Positions 43,514 through 54,455 of a stretch of DNA of 64,000 bases are shown piece after piece (position 1 is the stretch's first letter; each line of letters opens with the position of its first letter). Position numbers and translations under genes: made by a program. Location: assembly GCA_002049455.2 (NCBI GenBank), contig KV918784.1, positions 372,001-436,000 of the forward strand. Reading direction: 5' to 3'. Origin of the DNA: Porphyra umbilicalis (lineage: Eukaryota > Rhodophyta > Bangiophyceae > Bangiales > Bangiaceae). The notes below the pieces were generated by a model. That model saw nothing but the letters and a program-made list of their open reading frames with translations. It made no database searches and was not told where the DNA came from.

Positions 43514-46500
43514 ATGGCAGACCACGGCCGCTATGGCGGCCCGCGGTTTGCGCAGCTGGACGACAACTACAAGGTGTGGGCAGCGTACCAGCGTGCGCAG
43601 CTCAAGAAGGAGAAGCTCTGGGCGGCGGTCGTGACGGACCAACGGGCATCTTCGTCCGACGACAAGAAGTACGACCCGGTGGTCGACGCGTGGGACGCCA
43701 TGAACGAGGCGGCGCTGGCGACCATCCAGATGTCGGTCAAGCCCGTGCACCTTAACACGGTCACATCGGTGGACACGGCCAAAGAGGCGTGGGACGCGCT
43801 CAAGGTCATGTTCGAGGCGCGAGACAACGCGCAGCTGTTGCGGCTCATGGACGAGCTGAGCAGCCTGAAGAAGGGCGGCGACGAGAACATCATCAAGTTT
43901 GCGTCGCGCGCTAAGATGCTCCGGGACGAGCTCGCCATGCTCGGAAACCCGGTGGACGACAACACGCTTGCGCTGCGTGTCCTGGCAGGGCTCCCGGCAG
44001 AGTACGGGATGCTCAGGACGGTGTTGGAGAACAAGGACACTAAGCTCGTCATGTCGGACGTGACGGCTAAGCTGCTTCAAGTCGAGCAGCGGAGCAGTTC
44101 TGTCGGCGCTTCCAAGCCTTCTGGCAGTGTCAAGTCACAAGCCTTTGCGGCAGCGGCGCCTAAAAAGCCGTTTGACAAGAAGTCGGTCGTGTGCTTCTTC
44201 TGCAACAAGAAGGGACACATGCAACGCGACTGCCCCAAGAAGAAGGCGGACGAGGCCAAGGGCAAGGGAAAGCATGGCGGTGGTGGCCGTGAAGGCGGTC
44301 ACGGCGGCGGGCCCCACGCGGGTGCCGCTCTGGCCTACACTGCTTCTACTGGAAATACCGGGAGCAGCAAGGCTCGCGGGATCTCCCTGTGTTCATCGAC
44401 TTGTGTGCTCGACTCTGGCGCAACCAACCACATGGCCGCCGGGGATAAGGGCTTCACCGTCCGGACGGCGGGAAGCGGGGCCGAGGTCACCTTGGCCAAC
44501 GGCGAAAAGGTACCCATCAAGGGGCACGGCCAAGTCTCCATGGACGTTGGCAAGGGCAGAACCAAGACGCGCATGGTGCTCGGGGAGGCCATGCTCATGC
44601 CGGACCTGACCAGCAATCTGCTCTCGGTTCGAGCGGTTGACCGCAATCGTGGTGCGGTAGTGTTCGTCGAAAACGCCTGTTACATCCTCAGCGACGGGGA
44701 TGCTGTCCATTCGAGCGGAGTGCTCGACAAGGCGTCCGTTGTCGGCAAGGTCAACGACCTGGAGCAGTACGTGCTCAAGGTCACGCCGGTCAAGGCGTCG
44801 GCGTGCGCGGCATCGACGCGCATCGCTGGCGAAGCGGAGCTGTGGCATCGTCGGTTCAACCACTTGGGGTTGGAGAACCTCAAGCGGGCGGCCACAATGG
44901 TCGACGGCATGCCGTCGTCAGTGACAGACGCCAAGCGTGTCATTGGCACGGTGTGTGTGCCGTGTGTGGACGGCAAGATGGCTCAGTCGCCCAGCCCCCG
45001 CTCGTCGACAGCGACAACCAAGTGCGAACTGGTGCACACCGACATTGGTGGCCCACTCACTGAGTCGCTGGGTGGCTCCCTCAACTTTATGACGGCGCTG
45101 GAGGACTCAACGGGGTTCATCACGGCTACACCTATCAAGACAAAGAGGATGGCGCCGGAGGTGCTCAAGACGCGCATCAAGCAGCTTGAGACGCTGACGG
45201 GCGTGAAAGTGGAGCGTGTCTGTCACGACGGTGCAAAGGAGTACGTCACGAACGATCTTAAGGCGTGGTACGAGGATAAGGGCATCACGTCTGAGATGAC
45301 GGCGCCGTACAAGTCGCAGCAGAACGGCAAGGCGAAGCGGGTGAACCGCACGCTGATGGAGCGCGTACGTGCTGCCCTGCTTGACGCCGGTGCGGAGGAA
45401 GAGCTCTGGGCCGAGGCTTTGGCCTCCGTCGTCCATGTGCTCAACCGGTCTCCCAAGGCGGGGCTCGATGTGACGCCGCTAGAGGCGCTTACGGGTCGAC
45501 GCCCCAACTTGTCGGGATTCCGCGTTTGGGGGAGTCGGGCGTGGGCGCTTAAGCCGAAGAAGCAGCAGCGCAAGCTGTAGCCGAGGACCGACGTCGGCCG
45601 CTTTGTCGGCTACACTGTCGGTGGCAAGGCCTACCGCATCCTCGAGGACGAGACAAACCAAGTCTTCGAGCGTCGGGACGTGCTGATGGAGGAGAACCCG
45701 GCGAAGGTCGAGACGTCCGCAGTCGGGTCAAGCGCTGGTCCCCGGCTGACTGCAGAATATGACGGCGACAAGGATGGCGCCACGGAAGGGGCAATGGACA
45801 TGCTCGGCGCAGAAGGCGAAGGAGAGGACGAGTACTCCCCCGACGACACCTCTGACAGCGACAACGCAAGTCGGTCCTCCTTCCTTTGCTGGCGATAGCC
45901 AGGAGGAGGATGAGGACAGCGTCGGTGGCTCGACACCCGCAGCTGCTCAAGCACCTGCGGCCAGTGACAGCGTCACACCAGGGTCTCGTCGCTCGAAGCG
46001 CAAGCCAGCTCCTAAGGTAACATGGTGGGAGAAGGAACTCAAGGCGTACCTGGCAAGCGGTAACGCTTCCGCGGCTGAGGCGGGCTGGGACTTGCACAAG
46101 CCGCCTGCAAACGAGAAGGAGGCGCGCGCTCGTCCTGACTGGCCGCTGTGGAAGCAGGCCATTAAGGAGGAGGTGGCGGCACGCAAGCACCTTGGCACCT
46201 GGTCCAAGACTAAGGGGAACAACAAGAATCACAAGGCCATCAAGACGCGATTCGTGTTCGACATCAAGCACGACGCGGAGGGCAAGCTCACGCGCTACAA
46301 GGCTGGACTCGTGGCTCAAGGGTTCAACCAGGTGCCCGGACGAGACTTTGACGAGACGTGGGCTCCGGTACCCAACGCGGCCACGACACGTGCTCTCTTT
46401 GCTGTGGCGGCAGCCATGGGCTGGGAGATTCACCATGTCGACGTCAAGACAGCCTTCCTCAACGCCAAGATGGACAAGGAGATGTACATCAAACTCCCCG

Positions 46501-47692
46501 ACGGTGTCGAACCGGAGGGGCTCGAGGAGATGTGTCGGCTGAACCTGGCGCTCTACGGGACAAAGCAGGCGGGGCGGCTATGGGGCATCAAGCTCGACAA
46601 AGAGCTCAAAGAGATGAGGGCGGTCCGGTCCAAGGTGGACCCGTGCCTTTATGAGTGGCACCACCCCGTGCACGGGTGCATCTTCATCCTCGTGTACGTC
46701 GACGACCTTATCGTGGCAGGCGAGAAGCTGGCTGGGGTCGAGGCCGTCAAGCGCTCCGTGTCTTCCAAGTTTGAGGTGCGTGACATGGGGGAGGTCAAGG
46801 ACTTTATCGGCATGAAGGTCATGCGCAACCGGGCGGCCAAGACTCTGACGTTGAGCAACCCGGGGCACACCGCGACGCTGCTGGAGGCGTTCGGGATGGA
46901 CAAGGCGACGCCAAACAGGACGCCGATGGCGTCGGGGGTCAAGCTGACCAAGACAGGGGAGGGCCTGCTGCTAGAGGGCAACCGTCACGCCGAGTTGGTC
47001 GGCTCCCTCCTCTACCTGTCTACCACGACGAGGCCAAACATCGCCTTTGCCGTGAGGGTGCTGTCGCGCTTCATGTCCTGCCATGAGGAGGACCACATGC
47101 GCGCGTCGAAAGGGGTTCTGCGCTACCTGCGCGGGACGACTCGCCTAGGTGTGGTCTACAGCGGCAGCGAGCCGCTGCAAGGGTTTGTCAACGCCGACTG
47201 GGCCGGCGACATCGACGGTCGTCGGTCAACAACCGGCTTTGTCTTCACTTGCAATGGCGGGGCGATTGCGTAGGCAAGTAAGCGCCAGTCGACCGTGGCC
47301 ACCTCGACGGCCGAGGCCGAGTACGTGGCCGCCGCAATGGCGACCAAGGAGGCGCTGTGGCTACGCAAGCTGCTGTCGGCTCTGGGCGTCGACGGTGGAG
47401 CCGTGGCGATGGGGGAGGACAACCAGTCCTGCCTGGCGCTGGTCAACAACCCCGAGGCGACGGGGCGGACCAAGCATGTCGACGTCGCCTACCACATGGT
47501 TCGCGACTATCAGGCGCGCGGGGATGTGGCCTTCTACTTCCTTCCGAGCGCCGACATGCCGGCGGATGGGCTCACCAAGCCGCTGCCGTCGCCGGCGTTC
47601 ACGGCTTTCCGGGCTGCCGTCGGGGTTGGTGAAGACCTGGGCGCGGTTGCGCGGGGAGCCGAGCTTGGCAACCCCCTGTTGGGGGAGTGCTG
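43514..47692 (+). pseudogene. Copia gag-pol coding region (fossil)
   Basis: The start is MADHGRYGGPRFAQ in good context. Recognisable parts in order: gag with a zinc knuckle (CFFCNKKGHMQRDC, about 44.2 kb), an aspartic protease (CVLDSGATNHMA, about 44.4 kb), the integrase His-His-Cys-Cys and core region (HRRFNHLGLENL, about 44.85 kb; CHDGAKEYV and QQNGKAKRVNR about 45.2-45.35 kb), reverse transcriptase (HHVDVKTAFLNA about 46.43 kb; YVDDLIVAG about 46.7 kb) and RNase H (VNADWAGDIDGRRST about 47.2 kb to HVDVAYHMVRD about 47.5 kb). It resembles one polyprotein of the usual copia length and is no longer intact. Confidence 0.93.
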
Positions 47693-48565
47693 AGGCGCCA
47701 TGGCGCCACTGGAGGCGTCCAGTGGCGCAGTCCCGGTTTCGCGGCAGCGACCCCTGTCGACGTTGCTGCGGGCCGGTGCCGGCCGTGGACGGTTGCACTT
47801 CCATCCACTTGCTTGGTGCCGGCAATGGGGCGCGGTTGCCCGGGGCGCCGACCCGGCGGACGGCCGGTTGGGACCGCCCTGGGCCGCTGCGGTGCCACTG
47901 GGGACGTCCAGTGGCGCAGCCGCGGGTTCGCGGTGGTCGCCCGAGTCGATTTTTGTGCAAGTCGATTTTGGTCGATTTTGGCCGGGAGCAGAAGGCCTAC
48001 TGCTCCCACGGGTCGAGCCGATTTCCGGCCAAGTCGATGAGCCGCGTTTCCGCCCACACTTTGCGTCGATTTTTTGCGATTTTTGGCCCGCATCTGCAGG
48101 CCTCCAGCTTCGGGCCAAGTCGGCTGGTCAGGCCCGAATCGATTTTGGTGCAAGTCGATTTTTGGTTGAATGTGGTATGGCACAGTAGGCCTACTGCTCC
48201 CTCGGGTCGAGCCGATTTTCGGCGCAGTCGCTGAGCTGCGTTTCTGGCCACACTTTGACGGGCCGCCGATGCGCCGGATCGTCTCCGTTCGAGACACACC
48301 CGGGTGCGCTGTACTCACCTCGACGTCTGCTTCACGTCGATGGTGATTTTGGCGATTTCGGCGGAGGTCGATTTTACTTGGCCGAAATCGGCTCGACTCG
48401 CTGGAAGCTGTAGGCCTTCTGCTCCCACCGACTCGACCCGATTTCGGCTGAGTCGTTGAGATCGACTTCGCCGTTTTTTTTTCTCGATCGCGGATGTTGG
48501 TGAAAGATCTCGCTCTGTGGCCGTGACGGAGCTTTGATAGCGCGGACTGTGGGGCGCTGGGGGAG

Positions 48566-48964
48566 TGTTGAGGCAGCCCCCCAAGCCCGCGCAGGTAAGT
48601 CGGAGTGACCGCGGACTGCCTGGCTAATTCCGGGAGTACTTATGCGGTCATCGACTTGTTTGGCTGTGCCATTGTCATGCATTGCTGTATGTGTGTGATG
48701 TAATTACTTGTACTTGTGTATTGAGGGCAGCTCCTTTTGGAGCTGAGCTTGGGGAGATTCTCGTGGGGTCACCGAGGGGCGTCGCGATTTGTGGGGTGGT
48801 GAGAGCATGTCCCCTCCAAGCGAGGGCGCACTGCGCTGGCGGGGGGGTGCGCCGGCAGAACGTAGCGAGAGAGGCACACGGAGGGTTCAAGAGCCTGCTG
48901 GCCTCGCGCCTCGGACCGCTTTCGAGTAAAGCAACGCATCCACCCAACTACCGCTCATTTCACA
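48566..48964 (+). repeat. 3' LTR of the copia element
   Basis: 399 bp, same ends as the 5' LTR, followed by the CGTGG duplication. Confidence 0.93.
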
Positions 48965-48969
48965 CGTGG

Positions 48970-49988
48970 CGGAAGGGCGGTGGTCGGGGGGGGGGGGGGG
49001 GGGTTGGAGGGGGCGGGGGGGGGGGGGGGCGGGAGTGTCGATAATGCCAGGGTTCGGATCTGATTAGGTAGGGTTTGTCCTGGGTTACAGGGTTTGTCCT
49101 GGGTTAAGGGGGGTTTGTCCGGGGTTAGGGGTGCGTTAGTGATGGGTTTGGATGGGGGGAGCTGATAGTTCTGACTGCATGGGGCGCAGGGGTGCTTTTG
49201 AATGCTGGCTCCGGATGCGGGCGGCCTGGCCGTGCATTCGTCCTCGCGCGTGCGGTCGTCTCCACACACGCGGCTGCCGGCCGCAGCAACAGCGGAGCGC
49301 GGTGGGCTGGGGGGGTGCGAGACGGGTGATGAAGTGGGGGGGGGGGAGGCGCCCGCGCGATGAGGCGGTCAGCAGCTCATTCCGCCGGTTGAGACTCGAT
49401 AGACTTGTCCGCCGCGTGCCCCGCGCGGGCGGGCTGGCCGGCGGGAGGGCGGGGGGAGGGCGGGTGGGCGGCCCGTCGAGCCGCAATGCCATGAACTGTC
49501 AGGGCAGAGCTGGTGGCGGGCGACGGGGGGCCCCCTCGTCGCGCGCGCCCTTATCCAACGTACTTTTTCGGTTGCTTCCAGCGCGGCGTCTGTGCGCTGC
49601 GGCCGCAGTGGGAACGTTGTGGCGCCGTGGGTCTGCGAGCTCGTTGACTGGTGCGCGCTCGAGCGGGGTGCGCTCCGCAAGGATGTGGTGGCGATGGATC
49701 GACCGCTGCGCGCTCGATGCGTCTTGGCGACTGCGCGCGGGAGCCCGGGGGGGGGTTCGGGTGCCGCTGGTGGGGGGGGAGGCCTCAGGCAATGGGACAA
49801 GTAGCGTCGCTGCCGCCCCTCGTGGCTGGCGGCGCAGATACAGCTGATGGCAGCGGCAGAGTGGGCTGGGTGACGGTCGTGGCGAGTCTGACGGGGAGGG
49901 ATGCGCTGTGCTTTTGAGGCAGTAGCGCTTGTACTCGGTATGGTTGCATTGTTGCTGCTTAATTCTTTTCGACAGTCCCTTCTACGCC
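48970..49988. other. G-rich flank of the copia insertion
   Basis: Starts with G-runs of 18 (48986-49003) and 15 (49015-49029), then three loose copies of a 20-22-bp unit GGGTTTGTCCTGGGTTA at about 49069-49131. The rest is GC-rich with long shadow ORFs on both strands and no recognised motif. Before the insertion this DNA was the downstream part of the gene at 42049. Confidence 0.45.
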
Positions 49989-49991
49989 AAC

Positions 49992-50882
49992 TCATTGAGG
50001 TGGGACGCGCCAAACCTGCTCGTTGCGCCGTGCGCCTTCTTTGATTAGCACCTGCATGTGTGTGTCGTCTCGGACAATCACGACAGCTCGCGTCAGCGAT
50101 GGATGCGGCGGCGCGTCGCTCCACAGCCTTGTAGAAGGTGGCCGGCGGGACAGTCGGGCACCGAAAGCCCACCAGTCCCGCCGCGGCGGCACGGCCGCCC
50201 CCCCCCACCCCCCCCCCCGCAGCCGCCGCCGACGCCACCCACTCGTCCCCCCCCCACCACCGCCGCCGCTGGCCGTCGACAACCCAACGGCGCATGGAAT
50301 GGCGCCTCCGCCGCCCCCATTCACGCCGGCGACGGCGGGGTTGTCTGCATCGCCGCCGGCGGGGCACCCTCCTCCGTAAGGATCGCGTGCACCAGGCGGG
50401 GCGACGCGGCCAACCACGGCCGCGTCGCGCCGCCATAAGGTTGCGTTCTGTCCCTGACGCCGCGCCGCGCGGGGGTGTGGACACTGGCGTTGGCCGCGCG
50501 CTCGGCACGCACGCCGGCCCCACCGCCGGTCGAGGCCACCGTTGCGACCGCTGCCGGTCGGGGCGAGCGGCGGCGACGCGGCTGCCGCCGCCGCGGCCGC
50601 CGGTGGATGGCCGCTGGCAGGCGACGGCGCGGCGATGGGTGCCGCCAGCGACGTCGCCGCCGATGCTGCAGCGAACACCGCGTCCCCCCCGGGTGTCGAT
50701 GGAAGACCACGGCCGCGCCACGGAGGGGGGCGGGCCTGAACACGCGCACCATGCCTGCGGAAAACGTGCGCGACGGCGCCGCCGCACGTGTCGTCTGGTG
50801 GCGCGGTGCGCCACGGCCGCTCGCCCTCGAGCGTAGTGTCGCCGTCTGTTGCGGCAATGCCATCCCCACCTCCTTCCTCCAC
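49992..50882 (-). CDS. Doubtful ORF, protein-like C-terminal end
   Basis: The minus frame is open for 297 codons without an upstream ATG. Most is Ala/Gly/Pro/Arg-rich and could be composition alone. The last 60 residues (STRLWSDAPPHPSLTRAVVI, then RDDTHMQVLIKEGARRNEQV) look like real protein with a mixed hydrophobic and charged pattern. It may be the last exon of a minus-strand gene. No family was recognised. Confidence 0.2.
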   Translation of the reverse strand: MEEGGGDGIAATDGDTTLEGERPWRTAPPDDTCGGAVAHVFRRHGARVQARPPPWRGRGLPSTPGGDAVFAAASAATSLAAPIAAPSPASGHPPAAAAAAAASPPLAPTGSGRNGGLDRRWGRRACRARGQRQCPHPRAARRQGQNATLWRRDAAVVGRVAPPGARDPYGGGCPAGGDADNPAVAGVNGGGGGAIPCAVGLSTASGGGGGGGTSGWRRRRLRGGGWGGAAVPPRRDWWAFGARLSRRPPSTRLWSDAPPHPSLTRAVVIVRDDTHMQVLIKEGARRNEQVWRVPPQ

Positions 50883-50888
50883 AACCCC

Positions 50889-52183
50889 TCAATCCCCCCC
50901 CCCCCACCGCACCGTGAGTGCCACTGCATTGGCGACGGTGCTACCATCGTCGCCGCTGGCATCACCGCCAACGTAGCAGCGGCCGCCACCGCCGCACGGT
51001 GGCGGCGGAGGCGCGGGGAACGGAACCAAATACGTCTGGCGGCGGGCGGTTGGGCGGCGGCGGTCCCGGCGCGTCAAGATCGACCAGCCCGCCGCCGGGG
51101 CGGGCCATGCCGCACCGCCGCAGCCGGCGGCGAGAGCGGCGGAGGGTACGCCTATCAGCCGCCGCCTGCGCCCGCGGCGGACGGCCGGCGGCCGAGGGGG
51201 AGGCGGCAGTATCGGCGGACAGGGCGGGGGGGGGAATACCCTCGCCGCCGCCGCCGCGTCTGCGGTGGCGATGGAGGAGCGGGCGGTGGTGGCGGCGGCG
51301 ACGACCGACAGCAGCACACGTCCTTGGCACACCGGGTGGCGGCGGCGGGTGTGGCGCTGGCGGCGGGCGCGGCGGCCGTCGGTAGCGCCGCACGGTGCCG
51401 CGACGGCGAGAGGGAAGGTCTGGGGACTCGTGAGCGGGCGGACCGTGCCGGTGGGGGGAGGGTGATGCGCCGAAGAGGGCAGCGGCACAGTTATGCAGCA
51501 GCGCGACGAGCAGGCCATCTTGACGTCATCCCGCATTCAAAATGGTGGTCCAGTTCATACCGCTGAGCGTTCAAACTGAGGGGTGCTGCGAAACAAGGGG
51601 AGCACCCATATGGGACGGCTACATTCTCGTCGGTGCTACAGTAATCGGAGAAGTCTTATCCTACGGAGGCTCGGGGAGACACGGCAGATGATGATCTGGC
51701 TCGCACCATCTTGAATTGATTGAGTCTGCAAGAATATATTGTAACCAATCAGATGAGGCGCTGGGGGGGTTTGTCGCAGAGCCGTTGCAACAAACCCCCC
51801 ATCCCAACCCTGGCATTATCCGTGTTGCCGCCCGGAGCCTGGCGTCTCTGGGACCTGGCCTTCCGATTGGCCCATCGCTATTGATTGAATCGGCTGGGAC
51901 GAAACTGGCCCAGGCCCCCGATCTTCAAAGGTTTGAATTGAGATGTCTGGGCCCGGACGCAGCAGGCCAACGCAGCAAGCCGAGCAGCCGTCACTCGTCG
52001 TGCGCGTCATACGGCCCATGGCGCTCGGCGGTGCTGACTGGCTGCCACGCAGCTCCCCACGTCACCATTCCCTGAGCATGGACGCCACAGTCGAGCCGTT
52101 GAGGCCGCTTGCGCCCTTCACCCAATGCCCTACTCCCACCTCTGTGCGTCCCAGTGTTGCCTCTGGAGTTCTTCCTCGCACTG
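50889..52183. other. Stretch without a supported gene
   Basis: 50900-51480 is GC-rich with open frames on both strands, one of which (plus, ending 51566) contains an Ala/Gly hydrophobic stretch. 51530-52183 has balanced composition and no ORF of note. It is the left flank of the gypsy insertion. Confidence 0.35.
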
Positions 52184-52188
52184 CTGTG

Positions 52189-52581
52189 TGTAGCATATCT
52201 CTGCTACCAATTGGCAATTAGCCACGGGTAGCCCCCTTGACTGGCCGAATCCACGGATGTGTGTGACTCGGCTTGTGGCACGCCCTTTGGGGGGTTACTT
52301 CCGCATTGTTTATTTTTTATTGCTTGTTTGCTTGCCTGTCTTATCTGTCTGCCGGCACTCATTACGATCGCTTGATCGGATGGTCGATCGACCAGTGCCG
52401 TTGTTTGTATTAAACCACCATGGGTCCGGGGTCGCCGTCGTGGGCACCACCCGGCTCCCCATCGGATGCCCTTCAACAAAAGGTCTTCTTCCTCGCCGCG
52501 ACGGCGATAGAACTCGCTTTATTGCTTGGCTAAGGTCGGTCTCAGTACACTGGTAATTGAACTAACGTTATTAATACCACA
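52189..52581 (+). repeat. 5' LTR of the gypsy element
   Basis: 393 bp, TG...CA ends. The sequence right after it (TTTGGTGGAGCAGCAGGGGA) is where a primer-binding site is expected. I could not assign the tRNA. Confidence 0.95.
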
Positions 52582-52811
52582 TTTGGTGGAGCAGCAGGGG
52601 ATACCCTCGCCTTCATCGTGCCTCGCGGCACGGTGTCCCCGAGAACTTTCTCGCTGCCTCGTGGCATTGTGACGGTGTCGATACGGTCGCTTGGCGCGCG
52701 GGGCGTAAGCCATCGACTTGTGGGCGTGGTGCCGGGGGCATCACGGTTGAGATCTCCGACGTTGGCGCGCAGGGCGTAAGCCAAGTCGGAACACTTTGTT
52801 CAGGTCCCAGT

Positions 52812-54455
52812 ATGTCTACTGGTGGTACCGGCGGCACTCGGCGAGCCAGAGACGGCAAGTTGCCATCTGGCTACCGGCCGCCGGGCGGGGGACAAGGCAC
52901 TCCTGCCGCCTCCGACGCCCCCACGGACGGTGCTCCAACTCCTCCCATCCCTGCGGATCAAGCCGCCTCTGGGCAGATGCAGGTGGTGGAGAGCCTGAAG
53001 GCGGCCGCTGAAGCACTTCAGCGACGCCTAACGGCCCAAGAACAGACTAACGAGTCTCTGGCGCGAGCCAATGACAAGTTGGTCGACGACGTCGAGGCCC
53101 TGCGCAAGGTCGACTCCCATGAGGAGGAACGCCGTGTGGCTAAGTCTCGCCGCCAGTCGGGCGACAAGACCAAGGACGTCAAGAAGACGAACAAGGTGAT
53201 CAAGGACAAGTCCGTCCGCAAGGACGCTCCGGCTAACGCCGCGCTTTCCTCATCTTCCGACGATTCCGCGTCTGGGTCAAGCCCGACGTCGTCAGACGAC
53301 GACAACAACGCGACGGACACGTCCTCTTCGGACGATGGCCACGGGCCCCCACACCCGCCGTCGCCCCCAAGTGGGTCCTCGCCGAGCGAAAGCTCGAGCG
53401 AGTCGGACGCTGCCGCGCGCAAGCGCCCGACGCCCCCCACCAAACGGAAGGAGCGACTTGAAAAAGCCGATAGGATCAAGGTGATCCGCCCGGCTAATAG
53501 CCGCTTCAAGGCCCTCCTGGACTACAGGACGTACTTCCTGATCCGCCGTCAATTGACGTATACGCCTAAAGAGGCACAGCGGTCGCACCGTCTCAACAAA
53601 CGTTTGGACGGAGCGTTCCATGGGCAACAGCCATTCACGGGAGCCCTGCCCTTGGGCATCTTCACGTTCTTGACGACCTTTCGCCGCGCGTGCGACGCGG
53701 CTGGGCTGACGCACGGTCAAGCCCTTCCGCTTATGGACTTTCGACTAGCCGGCAACGCCAAGATGGCCTTCTCCGGCGCGCTTAACAGCACCCTCGGACG
53801 TAAGCGTTACGCAATCCGTACCTACGGAGATGCCGTCAACTGGCTTCTTTCGAAGTATGCGACACACGCAACCATGGCTAACGCCTATCAAGACATCATT
53901 ACGATGAAGCAACAAGACAACGAGGCGCCCACGGCCTTTGGCCATCGCGTGGAAACGCAATGCGACCTCCTGAACGGTTTGTTCGACATCCAAGACGTTA
54001 AGGACGTCTTCATCACTGGTCTTTCGGACCTTGTGCAAGCGCACGTACGGGTACTGAACGACCAGTTCCCCGACCGAACCCTGTCTGAGACGGTCGCCAC
54101 CGCCCAGATGTATTGGGACGGTACGAACAAGTTGCGTTTGCAACTCAAGATTACCCGCCCAACGGCGATCAAAGTCGCTTACGCGACACAAGACCAGCGG
54201 ACGACGACGGAACGACCGTTCACACCGGTTCGCACCCCGCCGCCCCCTCGGGCTGCCGTCCCTCAAGCCAATCGGGCTGACATCTGTTACAACTGTAACA
54301 AGCCGGGGCACTTCGCCGCACAATGTGCCGAGCCTTATCGCCCTCGCGAGCGTCGGCAACCGCCTATCGGCGTTCATGCCCTTGCCGACGGCAACGTCGA
54401 GGAAGACGAAGTCGAGCATCCGGCCGACGCCGTGGACGACTCGAAAAACGTCTAG
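52812..54455 (+). CDS. gag: Gypsy gag
   Basis: 547 residues from an ATG. The N-terminal third is Pro/Ser-rich with a charged coiled-coil segment (about 60-130). The retrotransposon gag core follows (LLDYRTYFLIRRQLTYTPKE about 235 to VKDVFITGLSDLVQAHVRVL about 400-420). Near residue 495 there is one CCHC zinc knuckle, CYNCNKPGHFAAQC. Packages the element RNA into virus-like particles in related elements. Confidence 0.9.
   Translation: MSTGGTGGTRRARDGKLPSGYRPPGGGQGTPAASDAPTDGAPTPPIPADQAASGQMQVVESLKAAAEALQRRLTAQEQTNESLARANDKLVDDVEALRKVDSHEEERRVAKSRRQSGDKTKDVKKTNKVIKDKSVRKDAPANAALSSSSDDSASGSSPTSSDDDNNATDTSSSDDGHGPPHPPSPPSGSSPSESSSESDAAARKRPTPPTKRKERLEKADRIKVIRPANSRFKALLDYRTYFLIRRQLTYTPKEAQRSHRLNKRLDGAFHGQQPFTGALPLGIFTFLTTFRRACDAAGLTHGQALPLMDFRLAGNAKMAFSGALNSTLGRKRYAIRTYGDAVNWLLSKYATHATMANAYQDIITMKQQDNEAPTAFGHRVETQCDLLNGLFDIQDVKDVFITGLSDLVQAHVRVLNDQFPDRTLSETVATAQMYWDGTNKLRLQLKITRPTAIKVAYATQDQRTTTERPFTPVRTPPPPRAAVPQANRADICYNCNKPGHFAAQCAEPYRPRERRQPPIGVHALADGNVEEDEVEHPADAVDDSKNV

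Larger units (their letters stand above)
42958..48964 (+). mobile_element. Ty1/copia LTR retrotransposon
   Basis: A complete-length element of 6.0 kb bounded by 399-bp LTRs that start TGTTGAGG and end TTCACA, with 5-bp target-site duplications CGTGG at 42953-42957 and 48965-48969. Order of parts: gag, protease, integrase, reverse transcriptase, RNase H, which is the copia order. A purine-rich tract (GGGGGAG) precedes the 3' LTR. The coding region is broken (about three interruptions). The 3' non-coding part (47.7-48.5 kb) has degenerate repeats around GTCGAGCCGATTT. The LTRs differ at about 12 of 399 positions, so insertion is old compared with the gypsy element at 52189. Confidence 0.95.

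Noticed and set aside
49069-49131. GGGTTA-containing short repeats resembling telomere sequence
   Set aside because: The unit is 20-22 bp and irregular and is not a 6-7-bp telomere repeat. There are only three copies.
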